A stretch of DNA of 64,000 nucleotides, from positions 2,601,501 through 2,665,500 of the forward strand of contig NZ_CP021425.1 of the NCBI RefSeq assembly GCF_002162375.1, given 5' to 3'. The position numbers and the translations under genes were made by a program. This DNA is from Oleiphilus messinensis (GTDB lineage Bacteria; Pseudomonadota; Gammaproteobacteria; Pseudomonadales; Oleiphilaceae). The notes beneath the pieces were generated by a model, which saw only the letters and a program-made list of their open reading frames with translations, was not told the origin of the DNA and searched no databases. This document shows, piece after piece, positions 54,813 to 63,630 of the stretch (positions within the stretch are counted from its first letter, which is position 1; each line of letters begins with the position of its first letter).

Positions 54813-54829
54813 TGCACCAAAGTGGTATT
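54813..54829. promoter_or_regulatory. NtrC-like enhancer site 1
   Basis: TGCACC-AAAGT-GGTATT against the consensus TGCACC-N5-GGTGCA: left half perfect, right half 3 of 6. Its centre is 31 bp from site 2, three helical turns. Confidence 0.6.
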
Positions 54830-54843
54830 CTGGTGTCTGGAAT

Positions 54844-54860
54844 GGCACTGAAATGGTGCT
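54844..54860. promoter_or_regulatory. NtrC-like enhancer site 2
   Basis: GGCACT-GAAAT-GGTGCT matches TGCACC-N5-GGTGCA at 9 of 12 fixed positions and is symmetric (GCAC...GTGC). Centred about 100 bp before the predicted sigma-54 start, as at glnAp2. Confidence 0.65.
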
Positions 54861-54924
54861 TAATGATGGCGCTTCGTGCCAGCCTGTAGCGATTATCTTG
54901 TTTATTGTCTGGAGATTTTTCATG

Positions 54925-54942
54925 TTGGCATGGTGCTTGTAT
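54925..54942 (+). promoter_or_regulatory. Sigma-54 (RpoN)-type promoter of the ABC importer operon
   Basis: TTGGCATGGTGCTTGTAT has the GG of the -24 box and the correct 10-bp distance to the -12 box, which reads TTGT instead of TTGC. With the two NtrC-like sites upstream it suggests nitrogen-regulated transcription toward the ABC genes; predicted start near 54952. Confidence 0.6.
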
Positions 54943-55242
54943 AGTCATCCCTGTGTGTAGGTTGAATGGCCTGTCTGAACCCTGGATTGTATCGGATGTA
55001 CAATTACAGGTTCCTCTTTCAGGTCACGCTGCATGCACTAATTATTTTTGGAAAGTTGAGTAGAAGCTGTCAGGTTCTTCTAGCAGAAGAACTGGGTCAT
55101 TGCTCATTTAAATACTGAACCGGCATTGCTGGAGGGTTTGGTATGGATGATGGTGACTGGCTTTCTACTGTAACGTTCATCGTGCGTCCATTCTATTGCG
55201 CTCTCCACATGCTGTTTTACTCACAGATTTCCGGAGAATACG

Positions 55243-56271
55243 ATGAATATGGCATTCCGTTCTAAAACCACCCCCACGCGATTGTCGACCCGCTTGAAAA
55301 AAGCCGCTACTGCGCTTTTACTCGGCACTTTCAGTTCACTTTCACTTGCGATGGATCAAGTTACCTTCCAGCTGGACTGGTTGCCCGGTGGCGACAAAGC
55401 TCCCATCTATGTTGGTATGGAGCAAGGCTATTTCAAAGAGCAGGGGATTGAAATTAAAATCTCCCATGGCCGCGGCTCGACCGATGCGTTAACTAAAATC
55501 TCAACGGGTATTGCTGATGTCGGTCTGAGTGATCTGGTGGCATTGCTGGTCGCTAAAGCAAATGATCAGGTGCCGATTTCGGCGGTTTACTCGGTTTTCA
55601 GCCAGGCTCCCCATGCTTTTTTCACTGTCTCTGATTCCAATATCAGCAGTGTTGCTCAGGTTGAAGGCAAGAAAATTGCGACCTCACTTTTTACCTCTTC
55701 CAATATCTTCCTGCCATTGCTGTTTTCCGTCAATAACGTTGATGAAAGCAAAGTAAACGTCGTCAAGGCAAACCCTGGTGCGTTAAACCCCATGTTGTTA
55801 ACCGGGAATACAGATGTCGTTATCTCCTGGATTACGGATGTCGAGAAATACAAGGCCCAAGCGGCTAAAGCGGGTAAGTCGCTGACGGTATTGCCTTGGT
55901 ATGACGCCGGTCTGGATTTCTACTCAACAGCGGTTGTTGCCAGTGACCGATTCCTGGCCGAACGCCCTGACGTGGCCAAGCGTTTTATCAAAGCCTTTGA
56001 TAAAGCGGTCAAATATACGTGGGAAAATCCGGAGAAAAGCGGCTCTGCGGTACACAAAATCGTCCCGGAAGTTGAAGTCGACGTGGCTGCCGACACCATT
56101 CGTTCAATTCACACGCTCGTTCACAATGATGTGAGTAAAGTGCACGGTCTGGGGCACTTCGATTCAACGCGACTGGCCACGACCTGGAAGTGGACTGCTA
56201 AAGCTCAGGGGTTGCGGGAAGGTGCATTTAATCCCGAGGCCGCTGTAAACCGCGATTATTTTTCGGAGTAA
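55243..56271 (+). CDS. ABC transporter substrate-binding protein, NMT1/THI5-like
   Basis: 342 residues. Signal peptide (about 1-36, ending SLSLA), then the NMT1/SsuA-type fold: VTFQLDWLPGGDKAPIYVGMEQGYFKEQGIEI (described by its ends), GRGSTDALTKISTGIADVGLSD. This class binds pyrimidines, sulfonates, taurine or nitrate-like ligands; the DWLPGGDKAP loop with Trp is closest to the pyrimidine/hydroxymethylpyrimidine-type members. Lacks a lipobox, so periplasmic. Substrate in this setting is presumably a purine-derived or other N-rich heterocycle (inference). Confidence 0.88.
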   Translation: MNMAFRSKTTPTRLSTRLKKAATALLLGTFSSLSLAMDQVTFQLDWLPGGDKAPIYVGMEQGYFKEQGIEIKISHGRGSTDALTKISTGIADVGLSDLVALLVAKANDQVPISAVYSVFSQAPHAFFTVSDSNISSVAQVEGKKIATSLFTSSNIFLPLLFSVNNVDESKVNVVKANPGALNPMLLTGNTDVVISWITDVEKYKAQAAKAGKSLTVLPWYDAGLDFYSTAVVASDRFLAERPDVAKRFIKAFDKAVKYTWENPEKSGSAVHKIVPEVEVDVAADTIRSIHTLVHNDVSKVHGLGHFDSTRLATTWKWTAKAQGLREGAFNPEAAVNRDYFSE

Positions 56272-56274
56272 GCT

Positions 56275-57060
56275 ATGAAACCCTATGTGTCATTCAATCA
56301 CATCGGGCAAACCTATCGACTGGCGAATGGCCAGTCTATGACCGCTTTGCGTGATGTAAACTTTGAAATTCAACGCCATGAATTTGTTGCGGTGGTGGGC
56401 CCCAGTGGCTGTGGCAAGTCCACGCTGTTGCGTCTGCTATCCGGGTTATTGATTCCGACTGAAGGGCAAGTCGAGATCTTCGGTAAGCCGGTAACTGAGC
56501 CACAAGACGAAGTCGGGATTGTCTTCCAGAAACCCACGCTCTTGCCCTGGTTATCCATTCTGGACAATGTGGTATTCCCGCTGCGCCATAAACGCGGATC
56601 GGTAACCCCCAAGGATCGGGAGCGGGGTGAGCTATTGTTGAAAAAAGTCGGTTTGGAAAGCTTCCTGAATCGGAAACCGGATGAGTTGTCGGGGGGGATG
56701 CAGCAGCGAGTCGGCATTGCCCGTGCACTGTTGCTTTCACCGGACATACTGATTATGGATGAACCGTTCTCAGCGCTCGATGCGCTGACCCGGGAAGAGA
56801 TGGGCTTTGAATTGCTGAAAATCTGTGGGGAACAAAAGAAGACCACGTTGTTTATCACGCACTCAATCAGCGAAGCCGTATTGCTTGCCGATCGAGTGCT
56901 GGTGATGAGCCCCAGACCGGGCACGCTGGTTGATGACATTCCGATTAATTTGGCGAAACCGAGAGATATATCGACAATCCATTCCCCGGACTTTGCGGCC
57001 TACACCAAACGGATTCGAGATCATATTTGTAACCCGAATGTGCTGCCGGAAGCGGTATAG
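56275..57060 (+). CDS. ABC transporter ATP-binding protein
   Basis: 261 residues of the SsuB/TauB class. Walker A GPSGCGKST, Q-loop region IVFQKPTLLPW, signature LSGGMQQRVG, Walker B ILIMDEP, H-loop ITHS. It starts 3 bp after the binding-protein stop and drives import with the permease that follows. Confidence 0.94.
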   Translation: MKPYVSFNHIGQTYRLANGQSMTALRDVNFEIQRHEFVAVVGPSGCGKSTLLRLLSGLLIPTEGQVEIFGKPVTEPQDEVGIVFQKPTLLPWLSILDNVVFPLRHKRGSVTPKDRERGELLLKKVGLESFLNRKPDELSGGMQQRVGIARALLLSPDILIMDEPFSALDALTREEMGFELLKICGEQKKTTLFITHSISEAVLLADRVLVMSPRPGTLVDDIPINLAKPRDISTIHSPDFAAYTKRIRDHICNPNVLPEAV

Positions 57061-57069
57061 GTGATGAAC

Positions 57070-57861
57070 ATGAAACTTACTGAGACCGTTTCGGTGCGTG
57101 CGCAATTTCAGAAATTTTTGCCGTTGTTGACGCTGTTGTCCATCTTCCCATTGTGGGAGCTGGGTTGTGCCTTGTTGAGCGTGCCCGATTTTGTGCTGCC
57201 CAAGCCCAGTGTCATCTGGACGGCATTTGTTGATGTCGAAACTCAGCGCTGGTTAATCCACTTATGGGCAACACTGAGGGTGGCGTTACTGGGTTTTCTG
57301 CTGTCGATAGTGATCAGTATCCCACTGGCTATTGTCATGGTGCGCTCAGCGTTTTTGACCAAGACGTTGTTTCCCGTTCTTGTGGTGGTCCAGTCGACGC
57401 CGGTAGTGGCAATCGCGCCACTGATCATCGTTATCATGGGCACGGGAGAAGCGCCCCGGTTGGTGATCACCTGCTTGATTACTTTTTTTCCGCTGGTGGT
57501 TTCTACCACAACAGGCATGATGTCGACACCGCCGGAGTTACTCGAACTGTCACGCTCTTTACGGGGCGGCGCGATTCGTGAAATTTGGCAAATCCGGCTG
57601 CCTTTTGCGGTGCCACATATCTTCAGTGGCCTCAAAGTGGGCATTACGCTAGCGATCATCGGTGCTGTGATTGCCGAGTTTGTAGCAGCAGAAGAGGGAC
57701 TGGGGTATTTCGTTCAGTTTTCGACATCCTATTTCAAAATACCGCAGGCTTTTGCAGCACTGTTCTTTTTGTCGATAGTGAGCCTGGTGTTGTTCAAGTG
57801 CGTAACCTGGATTCAAACCCTGTGTTTTCCCTGGAGTTTGCCCAAGGATGAAAAAAGATAA
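57070..57861 (+). CDS. ABC transporter permease (SsuC/TauC class)
   Basis: ATG 57070 is preferred because AGGTGAT stands five to six bases upstream; GTG 57061 and ATG 57064 are in frame. About six membrane helices and the EAA loop ELSRSLRGGAIREIWQIRLPFAVPHI, which contacts the ATPase. Completes the importer operon 55243-57861. Confidence 0.92.
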   Translation: MKLTETVSVRAQFQKFLPLLTLLSIFPLWELGCALLSVPDFVLPKPSVIWTAFVDVETQRWLIHLWATLRVALLGFLLSIVISIPLAIVMVRSAFLTKTLFPVLVVVQSTPVVAIAPLIIVIMGTGEAPRLVITCLITFFPLVVSTTTGMMSTPPELLELSRSLRGGAIREIWQIRLPFAVPHIFSGLKVGITLAIIGAVIAEFVAAEEGLGYFVQFSTSYFKIPQAFAALFFLSIVSLVLFKCVTWIQTLCFPWSLPKDEKR

Positions 57862-57965
57862 GCAAAAAAGATCGAAACTGAATAGCTGAATTTCAGTTAA
57901 GTGGAACATGGAGTAGAAGCGGCAGGCTGTTAACTGTCTTGAAAAGCACTGACAGTCAGGCATTG

Positions 57966-58001
57966 CTCCAATAATCGGCTTTAAGAGCCTTACTATTGGA
58001 G
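57966..58001 (+). promoter_or_regulatory. Hairpin covering the ribosome binding site of the oxygenase gene
   Basis: CTCCAATA (57966-57973) pairs perfectly with TATTGGAG (57994-58001), nesting a GGCT/AGCC stem (57977-57980 with 57986-57989). The right arm contains the GGAG Shine-Dalgarno of ATG 58008, so folding should block translation, suggesting control by a ligand, protein or small RNA, or simple coupling. Confidence 0.6.
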
Positions 58002-58007
58002 AACCAT

Positions 58008-59048
58008 ATGAGCACGATAAATGAGATTAATACGACTAATGAAAGTAGCCGTAGCAAAGAGTACGGTCTGAATGAACTGAATTTCGAAACGATGATCGGA
58101 GGGCAGGGTACCGAGAATAATGCCCGCATTATACCGATTATCAGTTTTGCCGAGTTTGATACCCGGCGAGAAGAAATCACTGAACAATTATGGCACGCGG
58201 CCACCGAGGTTGGTTTTTTTCAACTGACCGATCATGGACTTGATTTACCGCTGATCCAAGCTGCATTTGAGGCTTCCGAGCGGTTTTTTGATTTGCGGGA
58301 AAGTACCAAGAGTAAGTTTCCCCTGAAAAGCGGATTAAATGCGGGCTGGGAATTTATGGAGCAGGTTAGACCCTCGACAGGAACTGCAGACCAGAAAGAA
58401 TCCTATCAGGTTACGTTACCCCATATGGATAACCTGTTCCCGAATCAGACAACTTTACCAGAATTTCAGCGGGTTATCCTGAGTTTTGAATATCAGGCAT
58501 GGCAGCTAGGCATGCGCGTACTGTCGTGCTTTGCCGATAAGCTGGGCTTTCCAACTGAATTTTTTACGGACGCTCACGCCCGTGACTCCGAGCACTTCCA
58601 GAGTACGTTGCGCTTGTTGCATTACTTGCCGATGGTACGAAGTGATCAGGCTGAAGGCATGTGGCGCGCCGGAGCCCATACCGACTTTGACTGTTTGACC
58701 ATGGTCTTTCAGAAAAGTGGTCAGGGTGGTTTGCAGGTGTGTCCGGGAAAAGATGCGATGAATGAAGGACAGCAACAACCTTCATGGACGGATGTTATCC
58801 CGCAGGATGGGCTGATCACCTGTAACATCGGTGATATGTTGATGCGTTGGAGTGACGATAAGCTAAAATCGACGCTGCATCGGGTGCGAATGCCCAGAGC
58901 CGATGAATATCAGGGGGCACGTTATAGCATGGCGTACTTCTGTCAGGCGAACAAAGATATCATAATTCAGGGACCGGAGAAAAAGTACGCAAAAATCAGT
59001 GCTGAAGATTACTTGCTGCAACGGATTAATGCGAATTTCGCCTCCTGA
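58008..59048 (+). CDS. 2-oxoglutarate/Fe(II)-dependent oxygenase, isopenicillin N synthase-like
   Basis: 346 residues. An N-terminal DIOX_N domain (IPIISFAEF...ATEVGFFQLTDHGL) precedes the catalytic double-stranded beta helix. Iron ligands H and D are in AGAHTDFDCLTM and the distal H in STLHRVRMP; the R of ARYSMAYF should bind 2-oxoglutarate. GGAG six bases before ATG 58008 supports the start. It lies 146 bp after the ABC permease gene and, with xanP and the deaminase, suggests oxidation of a purine or its breakdown product. Pseudomonads carry a similar oxygenase near their 8-oxoguanine deaminase gene, as I recall it. Confidence 0.88.
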   Translation: MSTINEINTTNESSRSKEYGLNELNFETMIGGQGTENNARIIPIISFAEFDTRREEITEQLWHAATEVGFFQLTDHGLDLPLIQAAFEASERFFDLRESTKSKFPLKSGLNAGWEFMEQVRPSTGTADQKESYQVTLPHMDNLFPNQTTLPEFQRVILSFEYQAWQLGMRVLSCFADKLGFPTEFFTDAHARDSEHFQSTLRLLHYLPMVRSDQAEGMWRAGAHTDFDCLTMVFQKSGQGGLQVCPGKDAMNEGQQQPSWTDVIPQDGLITCNIGDMLMRWSDDKLKSTLHRVRMPRADEYQGARYSMAYFCQANKDIIIQGPEKKYAKISAEDYLLQRINANFAS

Positions 59049-59105
59049 TTTGTGTGCTATCAATCTAAAGTACGAAAGCCTGAACCCTGTGTAAAGTCTG
59101 GCAGG

Positions 59106-59140
59106 GCTCAGGTTTAATAGCTCAGGTTTAATAGCTCAGG
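59106..59140 (+). repeat. 14-bp tandem repeat, two and a half copies
   Basis: GCTCAGGTTTAATA at 59106-59119 and 59120-59133, then a partial GCTCAGG. It lies between the convergent oxygenase and unknown gene. Confidence 0.85.
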
Positions 59141-59155
59141 CAGGGTGAACCGGGC

Positions 59156-60190
59156 TTACCGCGTTTTGCCTTTTAGGATACGGCGTTTCATCTGGTATCT
59201 TAACCATGCGCCGTAACCGGAGGAAACCTTTCCACCCAAACCGTCCTGAAGGCTCCAGTGATCATTCCACGGTGCTGGAACCCGTTGTGCATTCACGTAG
59301 AAATTCACACAGCTTTCAAGATTGAGTTTTTCCCAATTCCGGTAGACAAAAGTGAGCTCGGAACTGGTGATACTCACATAGGGAGCACTTTTGTTTAGCG
59401 GCTCCTTGAATGCCACTTTGGTCAAGTCGCCCATGCCATCCAGTACAAAGTGGATTTTTGCCCCCCCGGTCGTGAACGCGGGTTGGGTTGCGATCATCTT
59501 GATGCCGTGCTTACAGGCTTTTCGAATTGACTTGGACCATTGCAATTCAATCAAGTCGCGTCCATCGCGCTTTTCTTTTTTCAGTTGGGATTCATTCAGG
59601 TTGAATACCGTGTTGGGGGCGAATGAAGAGTTCATCAAGGTGTCATGATACACCTGCTGAAACATTTTTTGATTCGTACTGTTGCTACGAGGCCGCTGTT
59701 TCCCGGTATAGTCGATGACATGGCTGCGTTTGTTGCTATTGCTGAGATCGCGAATACCCCGGAAGGCATTGCCATTCCCGATACCAAAATGGTTGTTGTA
59801 CTCATCGCAATAATTACTATGCAGCGCCTGCATGTAAATCGATTGGCACCGTCCAGGATGAATGCCATAGATCAAGTCGCCCCGGTTCATATCGTAGTTA
59901 TGAGAAAACTGGCTCATAAACAAAGGTACTTGTCGTTCCGGGTAACTTGGCGTCAAATTCGGATAGGTGTAAATCAAGTATTCCAACGCGTCGTAATATT
60001 TTTTACGCTTGTCCTTCGGAATTCCGTTTAATGATTGCAAGATCCACTCTTTGGGTTTGGGGTTTGAGTCTTTCACCAATGAATAAAGCTCGGTTAGTGA
60101 GCTTTGCTTTTGAAACCCGGTCGCTTTTTCAATTCGCACATTCTGGTTTACCGCTTTAACTTTCTTGTCAAACGTACTGAAACTCCACAT
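59156..60190 (-). CDS. Unknown protein, 344 residues
   Basis: ATG 60190 has GAGGAATCT before it; the frame stays open upstream to 60334 with only a TTG start. No signal peptide or membrane helix. The sequence is rich in Asn, Lys and aromatic residues (YCDEYNNHFGIGNGNAFRGIRD), with a well-formed C-terminal part: IHFVLDGMGDLTKVAFKEPLNKSAPYVSITSSELTF (described by its ends), FYVNAQRVPAPWND. I do not recognise the family. A secreted effector or toxin is conceivable from the composition but unsupported. Convergent with the oxygenase gene. Confidence 0.65.
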   Translation of the reverse strand: MWSFSTFDKKVKAVNQNVRIEKATGFQKQSSLTELYSLVKDSNPKPKEWILQSLNGIPKDKRKKYYDALEYLIYTYPNLTPSYPERQVPLFMSQFSHNYDMNRGDLIYGIHPGRCQSIYMQALHSNYCDEYNNHFGIGNGNAFRGIRDLSNSNKRSHVIDYTGKQRPRSNSTNQKMFQQVYHDTLMNSSFAPNTVFNLNESQLKKEKRDGRDLIELQWSKSIRKACKHGIKMIATQPAFTTGGAKIHFVLDGMGDLTKVAFKEPLNKSAPYVSITSSELTFVYRNWEKLNLESCVNFYVNAQRVPAPWNDHWSLQDGLGGKVSSGYGAWLRYQMKRRILKGKTR

Positions 60191-60575
60191 AGATTCCTCG
60201 ACTACTTGGCATCGTCCCCGGAAATTTGGCTCTCGTTCAAATTGAGCAACGGGACTGGTTGATTGATAGAAACTGTTATTGTTTGGATCTGTGCCGCTGA
60301 AGACCTGTTCCTTGATGTTGCGTATGGTCAACAAGGTGTGAAGTCGTGCGTCAGACTGTCCTGTTCTTTAAAAGCGCGCTTTTGGGCGAAATACCCTCAA
60401 GAAATATTGCAGAATGTAAGTGTGTGTAATTAAGTGTGCCATGCAGCTCGTTGCCGTAGATACCCGATTGGTTGCAGACTATTCTGTGATTGATGAACGT
60501 TGCCACTAAATAATCCGGTATAAATCCATACCGAATTGGCATTGGCTGTTGGAGCAAGTCGATAGAGGAGTCGTC
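60191..60575. other. Divergent regulatory region with a perfect palindrome
   Basis: No gene from ATG starts. AAAAGCGCGCTTTT at 60370-60383 is a perfect 14-bp palindrome that may be an operator for either neighbour. Confidence 0.5.
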
Positions 60576-60980
60576 ATGTCCGGTATTGTTGACCTTGAAG
60601 TTTTGTTGCAAACCTTACAGCCAACCTTGATGGATGTTGAATATGTGTTTTGCACAGTGCACGGCGAGTTGGCAGATTATTTACACCTGAATCCGATTGC
60701 AACTTTTTCGGAACCCGAAGGACTCACCTTGGTGCTGCCGCAATCTGTGGCACAGAATGCGGGATTGAAGTTTGAGTCCAGCTTCAGGCAGATTCTGCTG
60801 AAGGTACACTCCAGCCTTGAGGCTGTGGGTTTGACTGCCGCCGTGTCATCTGCGTTGGCGAAAGACGGTATCAGCGCCAACGTTATCGCGGCTTATTATC
60901 ATGATCATATTTTCGTGCCGTCAGAAAAAGCCTCACAGGCCCTGGAAGCACTTCTGCGAATTGCTCAGCGTACTGTTTAA
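60576..60980 (+). CDS. ACT-domain protein (ACT_3/ACT_7, DUF2241-type)
   Basis: ATG 60576 follows AGAGGAG. 134 residues: an N-terminal ACT_3 part (LEVLLQTLQPTLMDVEYVFCTVHG) and a C-terminal ACT_7 part (VGLTAAVSSALAKDGISANVIAAYYHDHIFVP) with the ligand-site glycine between strand and helix. These small stand-alone proteins are thought to bind amino acids; role unknown. Confidence 0.85.
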   Translation: MSGIVDLEVLLQTLQPTLMDVEYVFCTVHGELADYLHLNPIATFSEPEGLTLVLPQSVAQNAGLKFESSFRQILLKVHSSLEAVGLTAAVSSALAKDGISANVIAAYYHDHIFVPSEKASQALEALLRIAQRTV

Positions 60981-60985
60981 CTCAA

Positions 60986-61954
60986 TCAGGCTCGCGGCGT
61001 TTTACCTGTCCAGTTCTTGTATGCTTTAGAGAAGGCGCTCCGGTCGCGGTATCCCAGTTTCGATGTAACCTCTTCAATACTGAGTTCTGGGTCGGAAAGG
61101 TAAATTGTAGCCAGTTCCAATCGGGTTTTTTCCAGCAGCAGGCGAAAGGTTGTGTTTTCGTTGGCAAGCCGTCTATCAAGTGTCTTTTCACTGATCGCGA
61201 AATGATCGGCGACTTTTACCTTGGTGTGCTCACCGTTTTCCAGTCTCGCTCGTATAGCAATTTTAACTTTGTCGGTAAAATATGCCTGCCCGGAAAAGTG
61301 CAGGGTATTGAGTTTGGCCCGGAGGTGTTGATGGTACTCTGAGTCTGCACTGTGTAAGGGGGCTTTACTGAGCGCCATCGGAATAATCAGGCAGGTTCTG
61401 GCGGCACCAAAAGTCGGGGTGAGGTGCAAGTATTGCAGGTATTTTTTTAAGTCGGTCAGCGGTTGATGTGCGAAGCAAATCTCGATGTTCTGATACTCAT
61501 CTTTGATGACCCAGCGCAGGTAATTTGCCAGTATGGCAATTGCACCTTCTCCTACTATGTGTGCTCCTGCTTCGGTAAACGTATTTTCAATCGTTACAAC
61601 CAGCGTGTCTCCTTGTTCTGATACCTCAATCTGAATCAAGTTATGGTACGCCCCTGGAAAGACCGCAACACTTTCAAATGCCTTCTGAATTGTACCTGCT
61701 GTCATAAAAAGGTAGCCGAGGCCATTAAATACATTTGGTGAAATAAAAGGTGCGAGCTTAAGACCGATTTCGACATCCTTGACGAGGTTGATAACGGTGT
61801 TCAACGTTAACTTTGCATAGTCATTGTCCTTGCGCTCGTGTAGATGAAGGGCGGCGTCATCAATAAAAGCTGCCAGGGATGAAGACAGGTCTATACCTTT
61901 AGTGTCCACCAGTTGCAGCAGCATGGTGAACAGATTGTTTTGGGGCTCTTGCAT
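60986..61954 (-). CDS. AraC-family transcriptional regulator (Arabinose_bd-domain class)
   Basis: 322 residues: an N-terminal sensor domain of the OruR/ArgR-like type (about 15-200) and a C-terminal AraC DNA-binding domain with two HTHs: VADHFAISEKTLDRRLANENTTF and IEEVTSKLGYRDRSAFSKAYKNWTGKTP. Divergent, 200 bp from the secreted protein at 62155, which may be its target. The 200-bp region between holds a GTGTC/GACAC hairpin near 62050. Confidence 0.9.
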   Translation of the reverse strand: MQEPQNNLFTMLLQLVDTKGIDLSSSLAAFIDDAALHLHERKDNDYAKLTLNTVINLVKDVEIGLKLAPFISPNVFNGLGYLFMTAGTIQKAFESVAVFPGAYHNLIQIEVSEQGDTLVVTIENTFTEAGAHIVGEGAIAILANYLRWVIKDEYQNIEICFAHQPLTDLKKYLQYLHLTPTFGAARTCLIIPMALSKAPLHSADSEYHQHLRAKLNTLHFSGQAYFTDKVKIAIRARLENGEHTKVKVADHFAISEKTLDRRLANENTTFRLLLEKTRLELATIYLSDPELSIEEVTSKLGYRDRSAFSKAYKNWTGKTPRA

Positions 61955-62154
61955 ATCATTATTTTTGTAGTGATTTGGAATTTTGGAAAAAATATCCTTG
62001 CTCAGGTGCGTAAATTAACGTGACTTGGTAGTCAATTACAATGGGGTGTCCAAAAAAGACACAGCCCTGTCGGTTGTTAGACATAGTTGTTTTTTAATCA
62101 GCACGCCATAGTGGCGGCTTTTAAAACAACTAAAACAACTAGCAGGGCAAGGGT

Positions 62155-63249
62155 ATGATCTTAAACGGGCGAGTATTCGCTGTTATTTGCAGCGTAGGCT
62201 CCTTCATTGGCGTGGGAGACGCTAGCGCCGAACTTGAACAGTTGGCGGATATGGATTTGCGCGAACATACGGGTCAAGCATTCATCGCGATTGATCAAAA
62301 TCGGTGGGAAAATCGGGATTATATCCGGGTTAACCTGGGGATGGACATTGCCGTGCAAATGAATGCTGACGACGTTAAATTGGGAGAGTATCACCGTTAT
62401 GAGAACGGTGATGCTTGCCATGATTGTAATGGCTCAGAATCCGGTCTTGAGGCCCAACCGGCAGACTTGTGGTTAAAAAACTTTTCGCTGGGAACCATTG
62501 CAGAGGAAAATGGAGTGCAAAGTGATGGGCAGTATTATCAAGCGGGACAGGTTGTTCCCTTTAATATCACTGATCCGTATCTGGAATTCGCATTGGAAGA
62601 TAATGTGCCAATCGGTATTCGTTTGGGATTTCGTGGGGCCCAGGGCGTTTTAGGTGCGAATATTCTCAGTTTAACGGGAAATTTACCTGTCGATATCAAA
62701 GATACCGCCCGTGCGTTACGTGATGCACCAAACCGACCCTGGTGGATTGATGTCGCTGGTGCTCTATTAGGCAATACGCCAGTCGAGTCCAAAGCTCAAC
62801 TGGTTACGGGGCCGAATGGTTCGGCAGGGAATTATGACTATTCTACGGGTGGGATTCTCGATCCAGTGCGCGCTAGCTGGATAGGCATTCCGGATGGCGC
62901 ACCATTTTCGATTGGCCCGATTTTTCTGATTGGGACCATTAATTTTGCAACAGATAGCTGTAACTTGTTTGGTATCCCGACCTGTTTTCCACTGAGCATT
63001 TATCAGAGTATTGATATTGGTGAGCGACAAAACGATAACACGTATAAACCTGTCGATGGTTTATTTTCCTCCTTTCAAACACAGGATTTGAACTGGTTTA
63101 ATCCAGACACTGCCCGTGCTGTCACGGCGACTCAGGGTGCGTTTCTAAATATTCCCGACGGCGGTATAGAGCTCAAGTTAAGCGAAGCTTTTAATGGGTT
63201 GCCAAGGCAACGGGTAGAGTATATTGATCGTGGGGTTGGTTTGTTCTGA
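62155..63249 (+). CDS. Secreted protein of 364 residues
   Basis: A signal peptide (1-25, ending DASA) is followed by LEQLADMDLREHTGQAFIAID, a phrase typical of a family of exported proteins of marine gammaproteobacteria. The mature part is beta-rich with two close cysteine pairs (ACHDCNG; DSCNLFGIPTCFP). Likely periplasmic or outer-membrane associated. Function unknown; divergent from the AraC regulator. Confidence 0.75.
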   Translation: MILNGRVFAVICSVGSFIGVGDASAELEQLADMDLREHTGQAFIAIDQNRWENRDYIRVNLGMDIAVQMNADDVKLGEYHRYENGDACHDCNGSESGLEAQPADLWLKNFSLGTIAEENGVQSDGQYYQAGQVVPFNITDPYLEFALEDNVPIGIRLGFRGAQGVLGANILSLTGNLPVDIKDTARALRDAPNRPWWIDVAGALLGNTPVESKAQLVTGPNGSAGNYDYSTGGILDPVRASWIGIPDGAPFSIGPIFLIGTINFATDSCNLFGIPTCFPLSIYQSIDIGERQNDNTYKPVDGLFSSFQTQDLNWFNPDTARAVTATQGAFLNIPDGGIELKLSEAFNGLPRQRVEYIDRGVGLF

Positions 63250-63314
63250 AAAGATCATGGTATAGATTGTGCGGGCTTTATTGAACCAGAAGCGCGTATT
63301 GTACTAATAGTTTC

Positions 63315-63530
63315 TCAGCGTTTTGCCGGGGACATTGTATTACCTGAGCGGATATCGCGTTCTGCTATATTCATTAATTTTAATAGCGCGATAGCTTCAT
63401 CTTTGCGCTGAGCTTGGTGTTCTGATTCAATTCTATAAACTGGTTTTCCACTTTGAGTGATTGTAATTGGCTCCTCCAAGTCTAATTTGGCGGCATTCTG
63501 TTTGAGATAACTGATGGTTTCAATTCTCAT
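63315..63530 (-). CDS. Phd/YefM-family antitoxin, solitary
   Basis: 71 residues with the family fold: TISYLKQNAAKLDLEEPITITQSGKPVYRIESEH is the DNA-binding part (residues 5-38), followed by a helical toxin-binding tail (RKDEAIALLKLMNIAERDI). No toxin frame lies downstream (63249-63314) or upstream, so it is an orphan antitoxin or TA remnant. Confidence 0.83.
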   Translation of the reverse strand: MRIETISYLKQNAAKLDLEEPITITQSGKPVYRIESEHQAQRKDEAIALLKLMNIAERDIRSGNTMSPAKR

Positions 63531-63630
63531 GTCATTTCCAAAGCATCACTGATTAATGAGTCTGATTATAGTTCATAAATGGACTGATTAAAACATGCGC
63601 TATTCAATGTTATGTTCTACCTTCAGGACT

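Larger units (their letters stand above)
54641..55242. other. Regulatory region between deaminase and ABC importer
   Basis: No gene. Holds two NtrC-like sites, a sigma-54-like promoter, and after it a leader of about 290 nt with a strong hairpin (GTTCTTCT 55074-55081 with AGAAGAAC 55085-55092). Confidence 0.6.
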
